Positions 8,930 through 17,762 of a stretch of 64,000 bases of DNA are shown here, piece by piece; within the stretch, counting starts at the first letter, position 1; each line of letters opens with the position of its first letter. Source of the DNA: JAKOVR01 sp031415655 (GTDB lineage Bacteria; Actinomycetota; Acidimicrobiia; Acidimicrobiales; Acidimicrobilacustridaceae); the NCBI GenBank assembly GCA_031415655.1, contig JANOSD010000190.1, positions 1 through 64,000 of the forward strand, written 5' to 3'. Below the pieces are notes generated by a model. That model searched no databases, was not told the origin of the DNA, and was given only the letters and a program-made list of their open reading frames with translations. A program made the translations under genes and the position numbers.

Positions 8930-9762
8930 ATCTCGCGCGTGGCGGTGGATCGGTTGAGGGTATAGAAGTGGAGCCCCGGCGCGCCGCTGTCGAGCAACTC
9001 CTGGCACAGTTCGGTGGCCACCTCTACCCCTACCTTGCGCACTTCAGCAGGATCGTGGGCCACCGCAGAAATGCGGTCGGCCAACCAGTCGGGGAACTTT
9101 GCCCCCGCCAACTCAGCGAACCGCTTGATCTGACTGGCATTGGTAACCGGCATGATGCCCGGCAGCACCGGTTTGGTGCAGCCAACGGCGGCGAGCTCAT
9201 CGACCATGCGGAGATAGTGCTCAGCTTCGAAGAAAAATTGCGTGACACCGAAGTCGCCGGCTTGCAGCTTGGCTGCAAGATGGCGGCGATCAAGCGCTCC
9301 ATCGCCACCAGACCGAGGATGAAGCTCCGGGTGGGCGGCCACGCCGATAGAAAAGTTGCCCACGCCACGAATCAGCTCGATGAGCTCCCACGCGAAAGTG
9401 AGATCGGTTGGGTACGGATCGTCGCCCACCGGAGGATCGCCGGCCAGGGCCAAGATGTTGGTGATGCCAGCCGCTTGATACTCCTCAAGCAACGACACGA
9501 GCTGCTCACGGGTGTGGGCAATACAGGTGAGGTGGGCCATCGACGTGATGCCGTTGTTGGCCTGGATCCCCACCACGATGTCGCGGGTGCGCTCTCGAGT
9601 AGAACCACCAGCACCGTAGGTGACCGAAACGAACGAAGGATCGAGCGGTTGCAGCTCGCCGATCGCCTTCTCGAGCTCTCGGGCCGCTTCGTCGGTCTTG
9701 GGCGGGAAGAACTCGAACGAGAACGTGCGCCCCTGGGCGAGCAGGTCAGCAATGGCAGCCAT
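8902..9762 (-). CDS. metF: 5,10-methylenetetrahydrofolate reductase
   Basis: MetF reduces 5,10-methylene-THF to 5-methyl-THF with a flavin and NADH, supplying methyl groups for methionine synthesis. The 286-aa length is normal for the bacterial enzyme. Diagnostic segments are FSFEFFPPKTDEA near the N-terminus, VSVTYGAGGSTRERT (Thr/Tyr of the folate site), AHLTCIAHTREQL, ILALAGDPP and the late FEAEHYLRMVDEL. The start ATG is followed by AAIADLLAQG, typical of the family. It is separated from the upstream thioesterase-like gene by 82 bp containing a GC hairpin. With folD about 1 kb upstream on the same strand, this forms a small one-carbon group, though not tightly spaced. Confidence 0.95.
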   Translation of the reverse strand: MAAIADLLAQGRTFSFEFFPPKTDEAARELEKAIGELQPLDPSFVSVTYGAGGSTRERTRDIVVGIQANNGITSMAHLTCIAHTREQLVSLLEEYQAAGITNILALAGDPPVGDDPYPTDLTFAWELIELIRGVGNFSIGVAAHPELHPRSGGDGALDRRHLAAKLQAGDFGVTQFFFEAEHYLRMVDELAAVGCTKPVLPGIMPVTNASQIKRFAELAGAKFPDWLADRISAVAHDPAEVRKVGVEVATELCQELLDSGAPGLHFYTLNRSTATREIYENLKLST

Positions 9763-9798
9763 CTGCTTAGGGTACTTCCAACGCAGCGCCGAGATGCA

Positions 9799-9823
9799 TG
9801 GCGGCCGCCGGATCCGGCCGCCA
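9799..9823. terminator. GC-rich hairpin between the thioesterase-like gene and metF
   Basis: The arms TGGCGGCC (9799-9806) and GGCCGCCA (9816-9823) pair perfectly, and the central GCCGGATCCGGC is itself a palindrome, so alternative stems exist. It lies in the 82-bp gap after the thioesterase-like gene and before metF. No U tract follows. It could attenuate or terminate transcription of the upstream gene, or be a processing site. Confidence 0.35.
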
Positions 9824-9844
9824 GATCAGGCCCAAGGATTCGGA

Positions 9845-10714
9845 TCAGGCCCCCAGAATACGGATCAGCATCATCTGGTTCGACGTGGCACAGAGACGAC
9901 CGGCCGACCACACGTCGGTTTCGGTGAGCAGGTAGCCGTCCCCCATCCATCGGGCCCGCGAGTCGACCAGCAACCACGGATCGCTCGGCCGTTCGAGCAC
10001 GTGCAAGGTGAGTTCGAGGCTCACCATGGTGTGGATTGGATCCGACGGCGCAAGGCGCACCCACAACGCAGGGGCGGGCAGGTCGGCATACACCAGCATG
10101 CAAAGCGGGTCGATACCCCCGTCGGCCAAGACCGGGGGCTCCACGAAACCTCCCCACCGGATGTAGCGGGCCGGCTGGCCGGGGCGCCATTCCGGATCCC
10201 AGGGCAGCACCCCGACGGCGGGGCGGATGTCGAGTTGATCGAACAGCGGCGGAGGGCTGGTGGGAGCGCCGGCGTCCGGCTCCACCATTCCCGCGAAAAG
10301 ATTCCGCTCGGTTCGGCATTGATCTACCGGTGGGACTTCGGGCTGAACGTCGTCGAGGTAGCCGGCGGCGTCTTTGGCCCGAGTGAACAGCGCCCCGAGC
10401 CGGAGACACCCTCGATCCTGCCCGTCGGCCCGAGCCGATGCCTCCACGAAGGCGCTGATCCCACCCCTGCGCAGCACCTCCGTGTCGATCACCAACTCGC
10501 CCGATGAGGGTCGGTCGAGATATCGGGCATGAACGGTTCGTAACGAAAGACCGTCGACCCCATGAGCCCCCTCAGCAGCGCGAGCAACCGTGGCGGCGAA
10601 AACCCCTCCATGTAGCCCGAAGGGCGAGTTCCACCCGTCGGGGATGCTGGATCGAAACCCACCAGGGTGGTGAGGATCGGATCGGACCGCGGTGGCGTCG
10701 ACGAACGACGTCAC
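9845..10714 (-). CDS. thioesterase-like (hotdog-fold) acyl-CoA-binding protein
   Basis: The 289 residues match the thioesterase-like family related to TesB, a double-hotdog protein acting on acyl-CoA. Seen directly: an N-terminal half with GWNSPFGLHGGVFAATVARA, where the glycine-rich turn starts the central hotdog helix, then LRTVHARYLDRPSSGELVI. The second half has LELTLHVLERPSDPWLLVD and WSAGRLCATSNQMMLIR, the typical ending where TesB-like proteins have their active-site Gln region. The start is a GTG preceded by GGGAG. Which acyl-CoA is hydrolysed, and whether the enzyme is catalytic, cannot be told. It sits between folD and metF on the same strand with short gaps, but no folate role is implied. 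Confidence 0.75.
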   Translation of the reverse strand: MTSFVDATAVRSDPHHPGGFRSSIPDGWNSPFGLHGGVFAATVARAAEGAHGVDGLSLRTVHARYLDRPSSGELVIDTEVLRRGGISAFVEASARADGQDRGCLRLGALFTRAKDAAGYLDDVQPEVPPVDQCRTERNLFAGMVEPDAGAPTSPPPLFDQLDIRPAVGVLPWDPEWRPGQPARYIRWGGFVEPPVLADGGIDPLCMLVYADLPAPALWVRLAPSDPIHTMVSLELTLHVLERPSDPWLLVDSRARWMGDGYLLTETDVWSAGRLCATSNQMMLIRILGA

Positions 10715-10760
10715 CGCATCTCCCGCACGTGCGCCATCGCCGAGGTGGGCGTTGCGCCGG

Positions 10761-11624
10761 TCAGGTGCCGTCGGCCGCGCGTTCGGCGGCGGCGACGGCG
10801 TTCGACATGAGCATCGCCCGAGTCATGGCACCGACACCACCAACGCGCGGCGAAATCCACGATGCCACCTCGTCGACCTCGTCGGTGACGTCGCTTAGGA
10901 TCTTCCGACCCTCGAATTGCACACCTGCTCGTATCACCACCGCGCCGGGTTTGACGTGATCCGGGGTGATTAGCCCAGGTGAACCGGCCGCAGCCACGAG
11001 AATGTCGGCCTGGGTGGTGTACGGCGTGATGTCGGGAATGCCGGTGTGCACCAACGTGACGGCAGCGTTGCCGCCGGGCCGCTTCAAGCTAAGTAGGTTG
11101 GAGAGCGGCCGACCGATGGTGAGGCCTCGACCAACGACCACCACATGGGCGCCCGCGGTCTCGACGCCGTACGCCGCAAGCAGTTCGACGATGCCTGCGG
11201 GCGTGCACGGCAGGGGGCCAGGTACTCCTTGCACGAGCCGGCCGAGATTCACGGGGTGGAGCCCGTCAACATCCTTGCGAGGGTCGACCAGGCCCAGGCT
11301 TTGTTCGAAGTTGAGGTGCGTCGGAAATGGGTGCTGCATGAGGTACCCGTCGATGGCAGGGTCGGCGTTGAACTGGCCCACCGCCTCGTCGACCTCGGCT
11401 TGTGTCGCCGTTGCGGGCAGATGCACGTGGTACGAGCGCATACCAAGCGTCTCGCAATCACGGTGTTTCATCGCCACGTAATTGGACGAGGGCCCGTCGT
11501 CACCCACGAGCAACGTGCCGAGCCCGGGAGTGATTCCCCGGTCGGCGAGCGCCGCAATACGGGCGGAAAGTTCGGATGTGATGCGTTGAGCAACGGCTTC
11601 GCCGTCGAGGATCTGAGCGGTCAT
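10761..11624 (-). CDS. folD: bifunctional methylenetetrahydrofolate dehydrogenase / methenyl-THF cyclohydrolase
   Basis: FolD interconverts 5,10-methylene-THF and 10-formyl-THF using NADP, feeding purine synthesis (purN and purH lie nearby). The 287-aa length is usual. The folate-site segment is YVAMKHRDCETLGM, with the catalytic lysine in the YVxxK motif. The signature KDVDGLHPVNLGRL follows, and the nucleotide-binding loop is VVVGRGLTIGRPLSNLL. The C-terminus, PRVGGVGAMTRAMLMSN, is the conserved closing motif (usually PVPGGVGPMT, so slightly variant). The start ATG lies close behind a GTAGGGTGA ribosome-site-like stretch. No operon overlap is seen; the next gene on the strand begins 46 bp later. 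Confidence 0.95.
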   Translation of the reverse strand: MTAQILDGEAVAQRITSELSARIAALADRGITPGLGTLLVGDDGPSSNYVAMKHRDCETLGMRSYHVHLPATATQAEVDEAVGQFNADPAIDGYLMQHPFPTHLNFEQSLGLVDPRKDVDGLHPVNLGRLVQGVPGPLPCTPAGIVELLAAYGVETAGAHVVVVGRGLTIGRPLSNLLSLKRPGGNAAVTLVHTGIPDITPYTTQADILVAAAGSPGLITPDHVKPGAVVIRAGVQFEGRKILSDVTDEVDEVASWISPRVGGVGAMTRAMLMSNAVAAAERAADGT

Positions 11625-11770
11625 CAGAAGTCACCCTACCGGGAGCACGTAACCGCGGACCGATCGGTTGGTCAGGACCGCCGCTGCCGTGCACTTCGAT
11701 GTGCGCCTCGGCGGGCGTCCCATGAGGAACAATGGGCGTCGGCGGTACGACCACCAACAGGGAGATCAAC

Positions 11771-12715
11771 ATGAGCGACGCACCCCAAGGCCCCGGATGG
11801 TGGCTTGCGTCAGACGGCAAGTACTACCCACCGCAAGGTGCTGCCGCGCCTGCTGCCCCGCCAGCGCCGATCGCACCGCCGGTCCCGGCGCCGCCGTATG
11901 CCATGCCTGGTCAACCTCAAATGGGCCAACCGCAAATGGGCCAACCTCAAATGGGCCAACCGATGCAGATGGGTATGCCGATCCAACCCATGGCCCCCGC
12001 GAAGAAGAGCGGTGGCAAAGGGTGCCTCTGGGCCTTCCTGATCGTGGCAGTGCTGAGCATTCTATTGCTGGTCGGCGGCGTTTTTGCTGCCAACAAGTGG
12101 TTCTCCGACACCGTCGGCGGCGTGGGTTGTCCCGCTGTATCCGACGCCGACATCGAGGCCGTCTTCGAGAACAAAGTCAATGTCATCAATACCGGTTCCG
12201 CACTCACCGGCGTCAATCTCACGCTCGACGATCGAATCATGGCCGGGGAGAAGGGATGCAACATCAGCGTCCTTGGCACTGCGGTTGCACCCAAACCCGG
12301 GCTCGGCGGCATCTTCAAGGTGGAAAAGGCCGATGCCACCGGGTTCTTCCAGAAAGAGCTCGCGAACGCCAAGGCGGGGACGCCGTCGGCCAACACCGGG
12401 GCCCAGAAGCCAGGATCTCCCGTCACGATCTTTGGCGACACACCACTCACCGAACCCGGCGGCGCTCCGGTCACCATTCCGAACATCCCGTCTGGTTTCG
12501 CCGAAGGGCCGTACTTCTTGAAAGACGTGAAGCTGGGTGACGAGGCATTCTGCACCAAGGCGAACATCTTCGACGCGAGCGGCGTTCTCGTCCGGAAGGG
12601 AAACACCATCGTCTACGTGACCGTCACCGCGGGCACGAAAAACGACTTCGACAAGGACTACAGCGAGAGCAACTGCGAATACGCAATGAAGCTCGCCACC
12701 AAAGCTCTCGGGTAG
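11771..12715 (+). CDS. membrane-anchored protein with GWW/DUF2510-like N-terminus and Gln/Met-rich repeats
   Basis: A 314-aa protein of unknown function. The start ATG at 11771 follows AGGGAGAT at good spacing. The N-terminus (GPGWWLASDGKYYPPQ) is a short motif common in actinobacterial membrane proteins and related to DUF2510. A Pro/Ala stretch and then a Gln-Pro-Met-Gly repeat tract follow. A single membrane helix (about residues 85-108, LWAFLIVAVLSILLLVGGVF) is preceded by lysines, so the C-terminal ~200 residues should be outside. That domain contains four cysteines that could form disulfides. It is convergent with purH, and the two 3' ends share a hairpin. It belongs to no family I can name. 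Confidence 0.75.
   Translation: MSDAPQGPGWWLASDGKYYPPQGAAAPAAPPAPIAPPVPAPPYAMPGQPQMGQPQMGQPQMGQPMQMGMPIQPMAPAKKSGGKGCLWAFLIVAVLSILLLVGGVFAANKWFSDTVGGVGCPAVSDADIEAVFENKVNVINTGSALTGVNLTLDDRIMAGEKGCNISVLGTAVAPKPGLGGIFKVEKADATGFFQKELANAKAGTPSANTGAQKPGSPVTIFGDTPLTEPGGAPVTIPNIPSGFAEGPYFLKDVKLGDEAFCTKANIFDASGVLVRKGNTIVYVTVTAGTKNDFDKDYSESNCEYAMKLATKALG
11912..11962 (+). repeat. 15-bp tandem repeat inside the GWW membrane protein
   Basis: Three in-frame copies of CAACC(T/G)CAAATGGGC, differing at one base, plus a partial fourth. They encode the repeating pentapeptide QPQMG. Copy-number change would lengthen or shorten the cytoplasmic linker without shifting the frame. Confidence 0.85.
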
Positions 12716-12724
12716 CGGAACCTG

Positions 12725-12770
12725 TCCTCCACTGGCCGGGCCTCCACCGACGGGCGGGGTCAGTGGAGGA
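12725..12770. terminator. hairpin shared by the convergent GWW gene and purH
   Basis: A perfect 10-bp inverted repeat, TCCTCCACTG (12725-12734) and CAGTGGAGGA (12761-12770), spans the junction of the two 3' ends. The right arm contains the purH stop codon. The arms are separated by 26 bases. Position and symmetry suggest a bidirectional terminator, although there is no U tract. Confidence 0.5.
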
Positions 12771-14256
12771 AATGGCGCTCGCCGGTGAACACCATGGCCA
12801 CACCGAGTTCGTTGGCCTTGGCGATGTTCTCGTCGTCTCGCATGGCACCGCCGGGCTGCACGATCACCGCCACCCCGGCCCCCGCAGCGGCCTCGATACC
12901 GTCGGCGAACGGATAGAACGCGTCACTGGCACACGCCCCTCCCACGGCTCGACCGTCGGCCTTTTTGGCGGCAATCTCGCCGCTTTCCACTCGGTTCTGC
13001 TGCCCGGCACCAATCCCCCAGGCCACGCCATCTTTCACGAGCACGATGGAATTGCTCTTCACGTGGCCGCACACCCGGAACGCCAACTCCACATCGGCCC
13101 ATTCCTCCTCGGTGGGCTGGCGGGTGGTGACCACGCGCCAGTCGGCCCGCGTTGACGCAAAGTGATGGGGTTCTTGCACCAGCCAACCCCCGTTGATCTG
13201 ACGGAGGTCGAGCCGGTCGTCGGTGGGCAGCGGCGCTTCGAGTAGCCGTGTGTTTTTTCGTTTGGCTTGGAGGGATTCGATCACGCCGGGGGCATAACCT
13301 GGCGCGATCACCACGTCGGCCTGCGCCGCGGCCACCATGGCTTCGACGGTGGCTTCATCCACGATCCGATTCAGGGCCACGATCCCCCCGAACGCCGACC
13401 GTTCGTCGCACGCGAACGCGTCGCGGTAGGCATCGGCCAGCGTCTCGGCCACTGCCACACCACATGGGTTGGCGTGTTTGATGATGGCAACACAGGGCTT
13501 GTCACCGAGATCGTGGGCGATCTTCCACGCCGCCGCTGCGTCGTAAAGGTTGAGGTAGCTGAGTTCCATTCCTGCGTGTTTCACCACGCCGTCCCACCAG
13601 CTGGTGGTGTTGACCTCGCGATACCGAGCGCCGGCCTGATGCGGGTTCTCGCCATAACGAAGTGATTGCACCCGTTCGAGGGCGAGGTGCACGGTGGGCG
13701 GCAGTGGCTCATCACCATCGAGCCACTGCACGATCTGGGCGTCGTAGGCGGCCGTGGTGGCGAACGCCTTGCGGGCCAGTGTGCGCCGAGTTCCCTCCGC
13801 AATCGAGCCGCTCTCCCGAATGTCGGCGAGCACGGTTTCGTAGTCGGCGGGGTCGACCACGATGCCCACATGCGCGTGGTTCTTTGCCGCCGCACGCACC
13901 ATGGTGGGGCCGCCCACGTCGATGAGTTCGATGCTTGGATCGGACGAGAACGGATAGAGGTTCACCACGACGAGGTCGATGCCCTCGATGGCGTACTTCT
14001 CCATATCGGCCACATGCTCCGGGTTCGAGCGGTCGGCCAGAATGCCGCCATGCACCTTCGGGTGCAGCGTGACGACGCGGTGCCCAAGGATGGCCGGCAC
14101 CCCAGTGAGATCAGCCACATCGGTGACCGGAATCCCCTTCGCGGCGATGGCCTTGGCCGTACCTCCGCTCGAGAGCAGCTCCACGCCGAGATCGTGGAGC
14201 GCGGCGGCGAACTCCACGATGCCGGTCTTGTCGTAGACGGACAGAAGCGCCTTCAC
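12760..14256 (-). CDS. purH: bifunctional AICAR formyltransferase / IMP cyclohydrolase
   Basis: PurH carries out the last two steps of IMP synthesis. The 498-aa protein has both domains. The N-terminal IMP cyclohydrolase (about 1-190) begins ALLSVYDKTGIVEFA and contains LSSGGTAKAI, HRVVTLHPKVHGGIL and NLYPF. The C-terminal formyltransferase has QSLRYGENPHQ, LNLYDAAAAWKI and the catalytic KHANPCG, then late NSIVLVKDG and AFYPFADGIE. The stop of purN overlaps this start by 4 bp (14253-14256), giving a coupled purN-purH operon. The gene ends at a hairpin shared with the convergent gene. Confidence 0.97.
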   Translation of the reverse strand: MKALLSVYDKTGIVEFAAALHDLGVELLSSGGTAKAIAAKGIPVTDVADLTGVPAILGHRVVTLHPKVHGGILADRSNPEHVADMEKYAIEGIDLVVVNLYPFSSDPSIELIDVGGPTMVRAAAKNHAHVGIVVDPADYETVLADIRESGSIAEGTRRTLARKAFATTAAYDAQIVQWLDGDEPLPPTVHLALERVQSLRYGENPHQAGARYREVNTTSWWDGVVKHAGMELSYLNLYDAAAAWKIAHDLGDKPCVAIIKHANPCGVAVAETLADAYRDAFACDERSAFGGIVALNRIVDEATVEAMVAAAQADVVIAPGYAPGVIESLQAKRKNTRLLEAPLPTDDRLDLRQINGGWLVQEPHHFASTRADWRVVTTRQPTEEEWADVELAFRVCGHVKSNSIVLVKDGVAWGIGAGQQNRVESGEIAAKKADGRAVGGACASDAFYPFADGIEAAAGAGVAVIVQPGGAMRDDENIAKANELGVAMVFTGERHFLH

Positions 14257-14816
14257 AGGATGGATCCCCTTTGCAGGATGTTTTCGACGGTTCGAACGTA
14301 GAGCTCGCGCTCAACCACTTTGATGCGCTCATGCAGCGATGTTTCGGTGTCGCCGGGAGCGACGGAAATGGCTTCTTGGGCAAGGATCGGGCCGGCGTCG
14401 ACCTCTGACGTAGCGACGTGCACGGTGCATCCGGTCACTTTTACGCCGTAGGAGAGGGCGTCACGGACGGCATGCCAGCCTTTGAAGCTGGGCAGGAGCG
14501 CCGGGTGGGTGTTGAGGATTCGCCCGCCGAAGGCATCGAACATCGACTCGCCAAATATCGTGCCGAATCCGGCCATGACGACCAGTTCGATGCCGTGATC
14601 ATTCAGCACCGCGACCACGTCGGACGAGTAGAGGTCACGATCGAAGCTCGGACCAAAGCTGGTGCGCTCCACGAGGGCGACAGGCACAGCGTTTGCGGCC
14701 GCAATCGCCGTAGCGCCGCATGATCGGTCAACCAGTACCAGCGTGACCGGAACGCCAGCGTCGAGGAAGCTCTGAAGGATGGTGCCGCTACCCGAGGCCA
14801 ACACTGCAATGCGCAT
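14253..14816 (-). CDS. purN: phosphoribosylglycinamide formyltransferase (GART)
   Basis: PurN transfers a formyl group from 10-formyl-THF to GAR in purine synthesis. The 187-aa length is typical. The phosphate-binding loop is ASGSGTILQSF, the Asn-His active-site motif is ILNTHPALLPSF, and the catalytic aspartate lies in EVDAGPILAQEAI. The loop and NTHPALL differ slightly from the common GSGSNLQ and NIHPSLL forms but keep the key Asn, His and Asp. It leads a two-gene operon with purH. Upstream is a 116-bp divergent region facing the DUF3237 gene, which presumably holds its promoter. Confidence 0.95.
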   Translation of the reverse strand: MRIAVLASGSGTILQSFLDAGVPVTLVLVDRSCGATAIAAANAVPVALVERTSFGPSFDRDLYSSDVVAVLNDHGIELVVMAGFGTIFGESMFDAFGGRILNTHPALLPSFKGWHAVRDALSYGVKVTGCTVHVATSEVDAGPILAQEAISVAPGDTETSLHERIKVVERELYVRTVENILQRGSIL

Positions 14817-14932
14817 CGTGCTTCAGACTACTCGTCGTGTCCCGCCGCATCCGAAGGCGCAACCCGAACCCGGGCTACGGCCCAAGACCCCGACTCGGGC
14901 AACGCGGAGTTCGTGGCGGGTAGCGTTCCGCC

Positions 14933-15361
14933 ATGCCCTCTTCATCTATCGAGACCGTCCCGCTCTGCACCATCCGCTTGCGGCTCTCCGACCCGTTTCT
15001 GGTGGGCGACTTCACACCCGGTACTCGACTCATCTTCGAGGTGACAGAAGGCGCCGTCGAGGGCGATCGTTTGCGGGGCGTTGCGAAGGGCGCCGCCAAC
15101 GCCGACTGGCTCCGGGTAGCTCCCGGCGGTGTCGGCCACGTCGACGTGCGTTTTCTCCTCGAAACGCACGACGGCGCGTTGGTGTTCGTGCAGTACCAGG
15201 GACGCACCGACCTCAACCAAGCCGGCGCGGCACCGATCTTTATGGCCCCCACGTTCGAGACGGGCGACGAACGCTACGCCTGGCTCAACGGCGTTCAGGC
15301 CGTTGGCAAGGGTTTGATGGCGGACGGCCAACTCACCTACGAGGTATTCGAGATCCGCTGA
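14933..15361 (+). CDS. DUF3237 family protein
   Basis: A 142-aa cytoplasmic protein matching DUF3237, a small beta-barrel family of unknown function. Seen: GTRLIFEVTEGAVEG near the N-terminus, ADWLRVAPGGVGHVDVRFLL with the family-typical Asp-Trp, THDGALVFVQYQGR in the middle, and FETGDERYAWLNGVQAVGKG, the most conserved stretch, near the end. It is divergent from purN. Its last 25 bp overlap the 3' end of the convergent membrane-protein gene. No function is inferred. Confidence 0.82.
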   Translation: MPSSSIETVPLCTIRLRLSDPFLVGDFTPGTRLIFEVTEGAVEGDRLRGVAKGAANADWLRVAPGGVGHVDVRFLLETHDGALVFVQYQGRTDLNQAGAAPIFMAPTFETGDERYAWLNGVQAVGKGLMADGQLTYEVFEIR

Positions 15362-16089
15362 TCCGACTGCGTCGCGTTTACGTGGCCAATGCCTGGCTCT
15401 GAGCCCAATTGCGGTGCACCACTCGGCAATGAGGCGGAGGACTCGACCTTCGCCGCCCGCACCGCGAGGTGGCGGTTCGACTCTCGTACCTGAAGGGCGC
15501 AGGCCACGCCGATCGCACTACAGGCGAAGAAGCCGACAACGCTGAAGATCGACAGAGCTAAACCCACAGGGCCGCTCTCCGTACTCACACTGCTCGCGGA
15601 GAGAGCGCGGAACGCACGGATCAGCAGCAACGAGATTGCGAAGCCCACGCCTACCGCGAGGTAGAGGGCCACGCCCGCCGCGAGCGCTGCCCGAACCGGT
15701 CGCGGACAGGCAAACGTGAGGTCCGCCTCCACGTACAGCTCCCCCTGTTCTCGAAGCACATGGGGATCCCGCCGACGGCGGCGCCAAAGAACGGCCGACG
15801 CCACAAGCCAAACCCACACAATGTGCCCGACCGGGCCCAGAAACCCCCGCCAAAAGCCGGAACTCAATGTGGTCGGGTCGGGCAACAGATGGAACGCCAC
15901 CACTGTGAGAGACGTCGCGAGGTGCAGCGGGATCACAAGGATTGCCGCAGTCACCAGCGATCGGGCGGCCCGGCGGCTGCGCGGCGGCATCGGGCCGAGG
16001 AATTCGTCCACCGCAGGGTCTCTTGCGACCGGCTCCTCCCGGTGAAGCGAATCCGTGGCGATAGCCATAATGGGCAAGTTCACGGCCAT
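15337..16089 (-). CDS. small polytopic membrane protein, paralogue of the upstream gene
   Basis: Unknown function, about 250 aa, with four predicted membrane helices. I place the start at the ATG at 16087-16089, which overlaps the end of the upstream gene by 10 bp and fits translational coupling. Longer in-frame extensions are Arg-rich and lie within the upstream coding region. After the first helix pair it carries the segment REQGELYVEADLT. The upstream gene has RTYGESYVEAPAK at the equivalent place, again preceded by a basic stretch and followed by a helix pair. I read these as tandem paralogues. The last helix pair precedes a cytoplasmic-looking tail. Confidence 0.68.
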   Translation of the reverse strand: MAVNLPIMAIATDSLHREEPVARDPAVDEFLGPMPPRSRRAARSLVTAAILVIPLHLATSLTVVAFHLLPDPTTLSSGFWRGFLGPVGHIVWVWLVASAVLWRRRRRDPHVLREQGELYVEADLTFACPRPVRAALAAGVALYLAVGVGFAISLLLIRAFRALSASSVSTESGPVGLALSIFSVVGFFACSAIGVACALQVRESNRHLAVRAAKVESSASLPSGAPQLGSEPGIGHVNATQSDQRISNTS

Positions 16090-17297
16090 CGCCCAGGCAC
16101 GCCCGACGGGCCCGGAGGACCGGTCGGCCCGGGCCCTGCGTCGCCAAGGCGGGGTAACCCATAGGTGTTTGCCGCCGCCCTTTCCTGGGCTTTTTTCTCG
16201 CGACGAACCTTGATCCTCCACCCCAACAGACCAATCATTGCGGCCCCAACGAGAAGGCTGATCGCGGCGGGAACCCGATCCTTTCCGCCGAGTGACGTGA
16301 TGCCGGCGATAAACGCGATACCTCCGATGATTCCCAGCATCGACAGACCGAGCGTGGTGAAGATCCAGCCGATGCCCGATGAGTTCTGTCCGGACGATCC
16401 TTCGAATGCCCCGCCGCTTGCCACCGGAGCGACGTAGGGAACGGCGGAGGGATTCTCCCGATATGGGCCGCTCCATGCCAGCCGGTCATCGGTGTGGCGT
16501 CGCGCAATCCGCACGGCATAGGCCTCGAAGCCAAAGGCCAGAGCCAACGTGATGCTCGCCCCCATCATGAACAAGAACTTGCCGGGCATCGCCGACGGCA
16601 ACGTGGTGCGGCCAATGCGTCCGGCCTGGAAACCCAGGTACGTCACGACGACAAACGCGACCGATGCCACCCGGTAGGCCGCGGTGAGGTACACCTTCGC
16701 TGGGGCCTCCACGTAGGACTCGCCGTACGTGCGGACGATGCCTTTCGGACGCCGTTTGCTCCGCCAAACGGCGTGGACGACGACGGTACCCAGGCCGCCG
16801 ACGAGGCCGACGAGCCACAGCAGGTCCACCAGCGCTGCATTGCGTGTGAACTCGGCGGTGTCGGTTGACAACACCCCATCGGCTTCGTCGAGCAGGCGTT
16901 GCGCCGATGAGACGAGCGGGAGAAACGCAAGGGCACGAACCAGCCAAACGGCAGCTACCGCGGCGGATATGGCCAAGGCGTAGGTCTCCATGAACCGTCC
17001 GGGCGGAGGGATCGGACCGAGGTACGGAACGGCCCCTTGCGGGATGCCCACGAGCGAGGGGCGGGGCAAAAGTGAGGGTGCCGGCGAGGGCCCAGAAACA
17101 GGCGTGCCGGGGTAGGGCAGCGGTCGCCGAGCGCCTGGCGCAAACGAAGCCACTGGACCTTCGTTGCGCCCGTGAAGATCACCATCGACTACTTCTCGCT
17201 CCCCGTCTCCGAGGTGCGGACGACGCAGAGGCCGGTCGCTCGGCTTGGCCGCCGGCTTGGCCGCGCCGCCCCGAACTTCGTCAAACCCGTCGGTCAT
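16080..17297 (-). CDS. polytopic membrane protein of unknown function
   Basis: 405 aa. A Pro/Gly-rich, probably disordered N-terminal ~100 residues precedes about six membrane helices (the first being YALAISAAVAAVWLVRALAF). The marker RTYGESYVEAPAKVYLT is shared in form with the downstream gene. After a hydrophilic loop (about 275-310) there is a further helix pair, IGWIFTTLGLSMLGIIGGIA and a second. The C-terminus is Gly/Pro-rich. It begins a two-gene unit with its paralogue, overlapping it by 10 bp. No enzyme motif was found. The N- and C-terminal tails are unusual for such a short membrane core. Confidence 0.68.
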   Translation of the reverse strand: MTDGFDEVRGGAAKPAAKPSDRPLRRPHLGDGEREVVDGDLHGRNEGPVASFAPGARRPLPYPGTPVSGPSPAPSLLPRPSLVGIPQGAVPYLGPIPPPGRFMETYALAISAAVAAVWLVRALAFLPLVSSAQRLLDEADGVLSTDTAEFTRNAALVDLLWLVGLVGGLGTVVVHAVWRSKRRPKGIVRTYGESYVEAPAKVYLTAAYRVASVAFVVVTYLGFQAGRIGRTTLPSAMPGKFLFMMGASITLALAFGFEAYAVRIARRHTDDRLAWSGPYRENPSAVPYVAPVASGGAFEGSSGQNSSGIGWIFTTLGLSMLGIIGGIAFIAGITSLGGKDRVPAAISLLVGAAMIGLLGWRIKVRREKKAQERAAANTYGLPRLGDAGPGPTGPPGPSGVPGRWP

Positions 17298-17762
17298 TGC
17301 ATCCCGTTCCGCTCGAGCCCATGATCGTTCCTCTTGCCAGCCCGCAATCCTGGGCCCCAGCCCCCGACCCTATCCCGCCTTCGTATCCCGCCGTGATCGA
17401 CGGGCACGACGACGAGCCCGTCACCACGGAGAACCGCTGCACGCGAGCGACAGGCGTTCCAGCATGTCTGTCCCTGAATCCCACCGCCGCCGACCGGTAG
17501 CGTGGTTGACGTGAGCGAGGTTGACATAAGTTGCGTTCATGTTCGGTACGAGCGTGCCCTGATCGGCGGCTCGTTCACGGCCGAGTGATGCCCAACCGTT
17601 GTGAGATCGGTTCTGGGCGCACGAGCCCATCAGCCGGTACGGGTCGAAAGTGGGAACGTGTTGAAAGCCACCGAGAGAAACCGACGACGGGCCACCGCCA
17701 CTGCCGCCACCACCACCGGCACGAGCACGAACTTGTCCGCCAAACGGTCGGGTCCGGTTGGG
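17298..17762. promoter_or_regulatory. divergent intergenic region
   Basis: About 465 bp separate the divergent starts of the membrane-protein pair and the ion-channel-like gene. A longer channel reading frame begins at 17601, with a possible GTG start at 17658, but its N-terminus is Arg/Thr/Ala-rich and not family-like, so I treat the region as non-coding. I recognise no operator or small RNA. It should hold the promoters of both units. Confidence 0.4.

Noticed and set aside
8902..14816. metF, folD, purH and purN as one folate/purine operon
   Set aside because: A + strand gene and terminator-like hairpins separate the pairs; only purN-purH is coupled.
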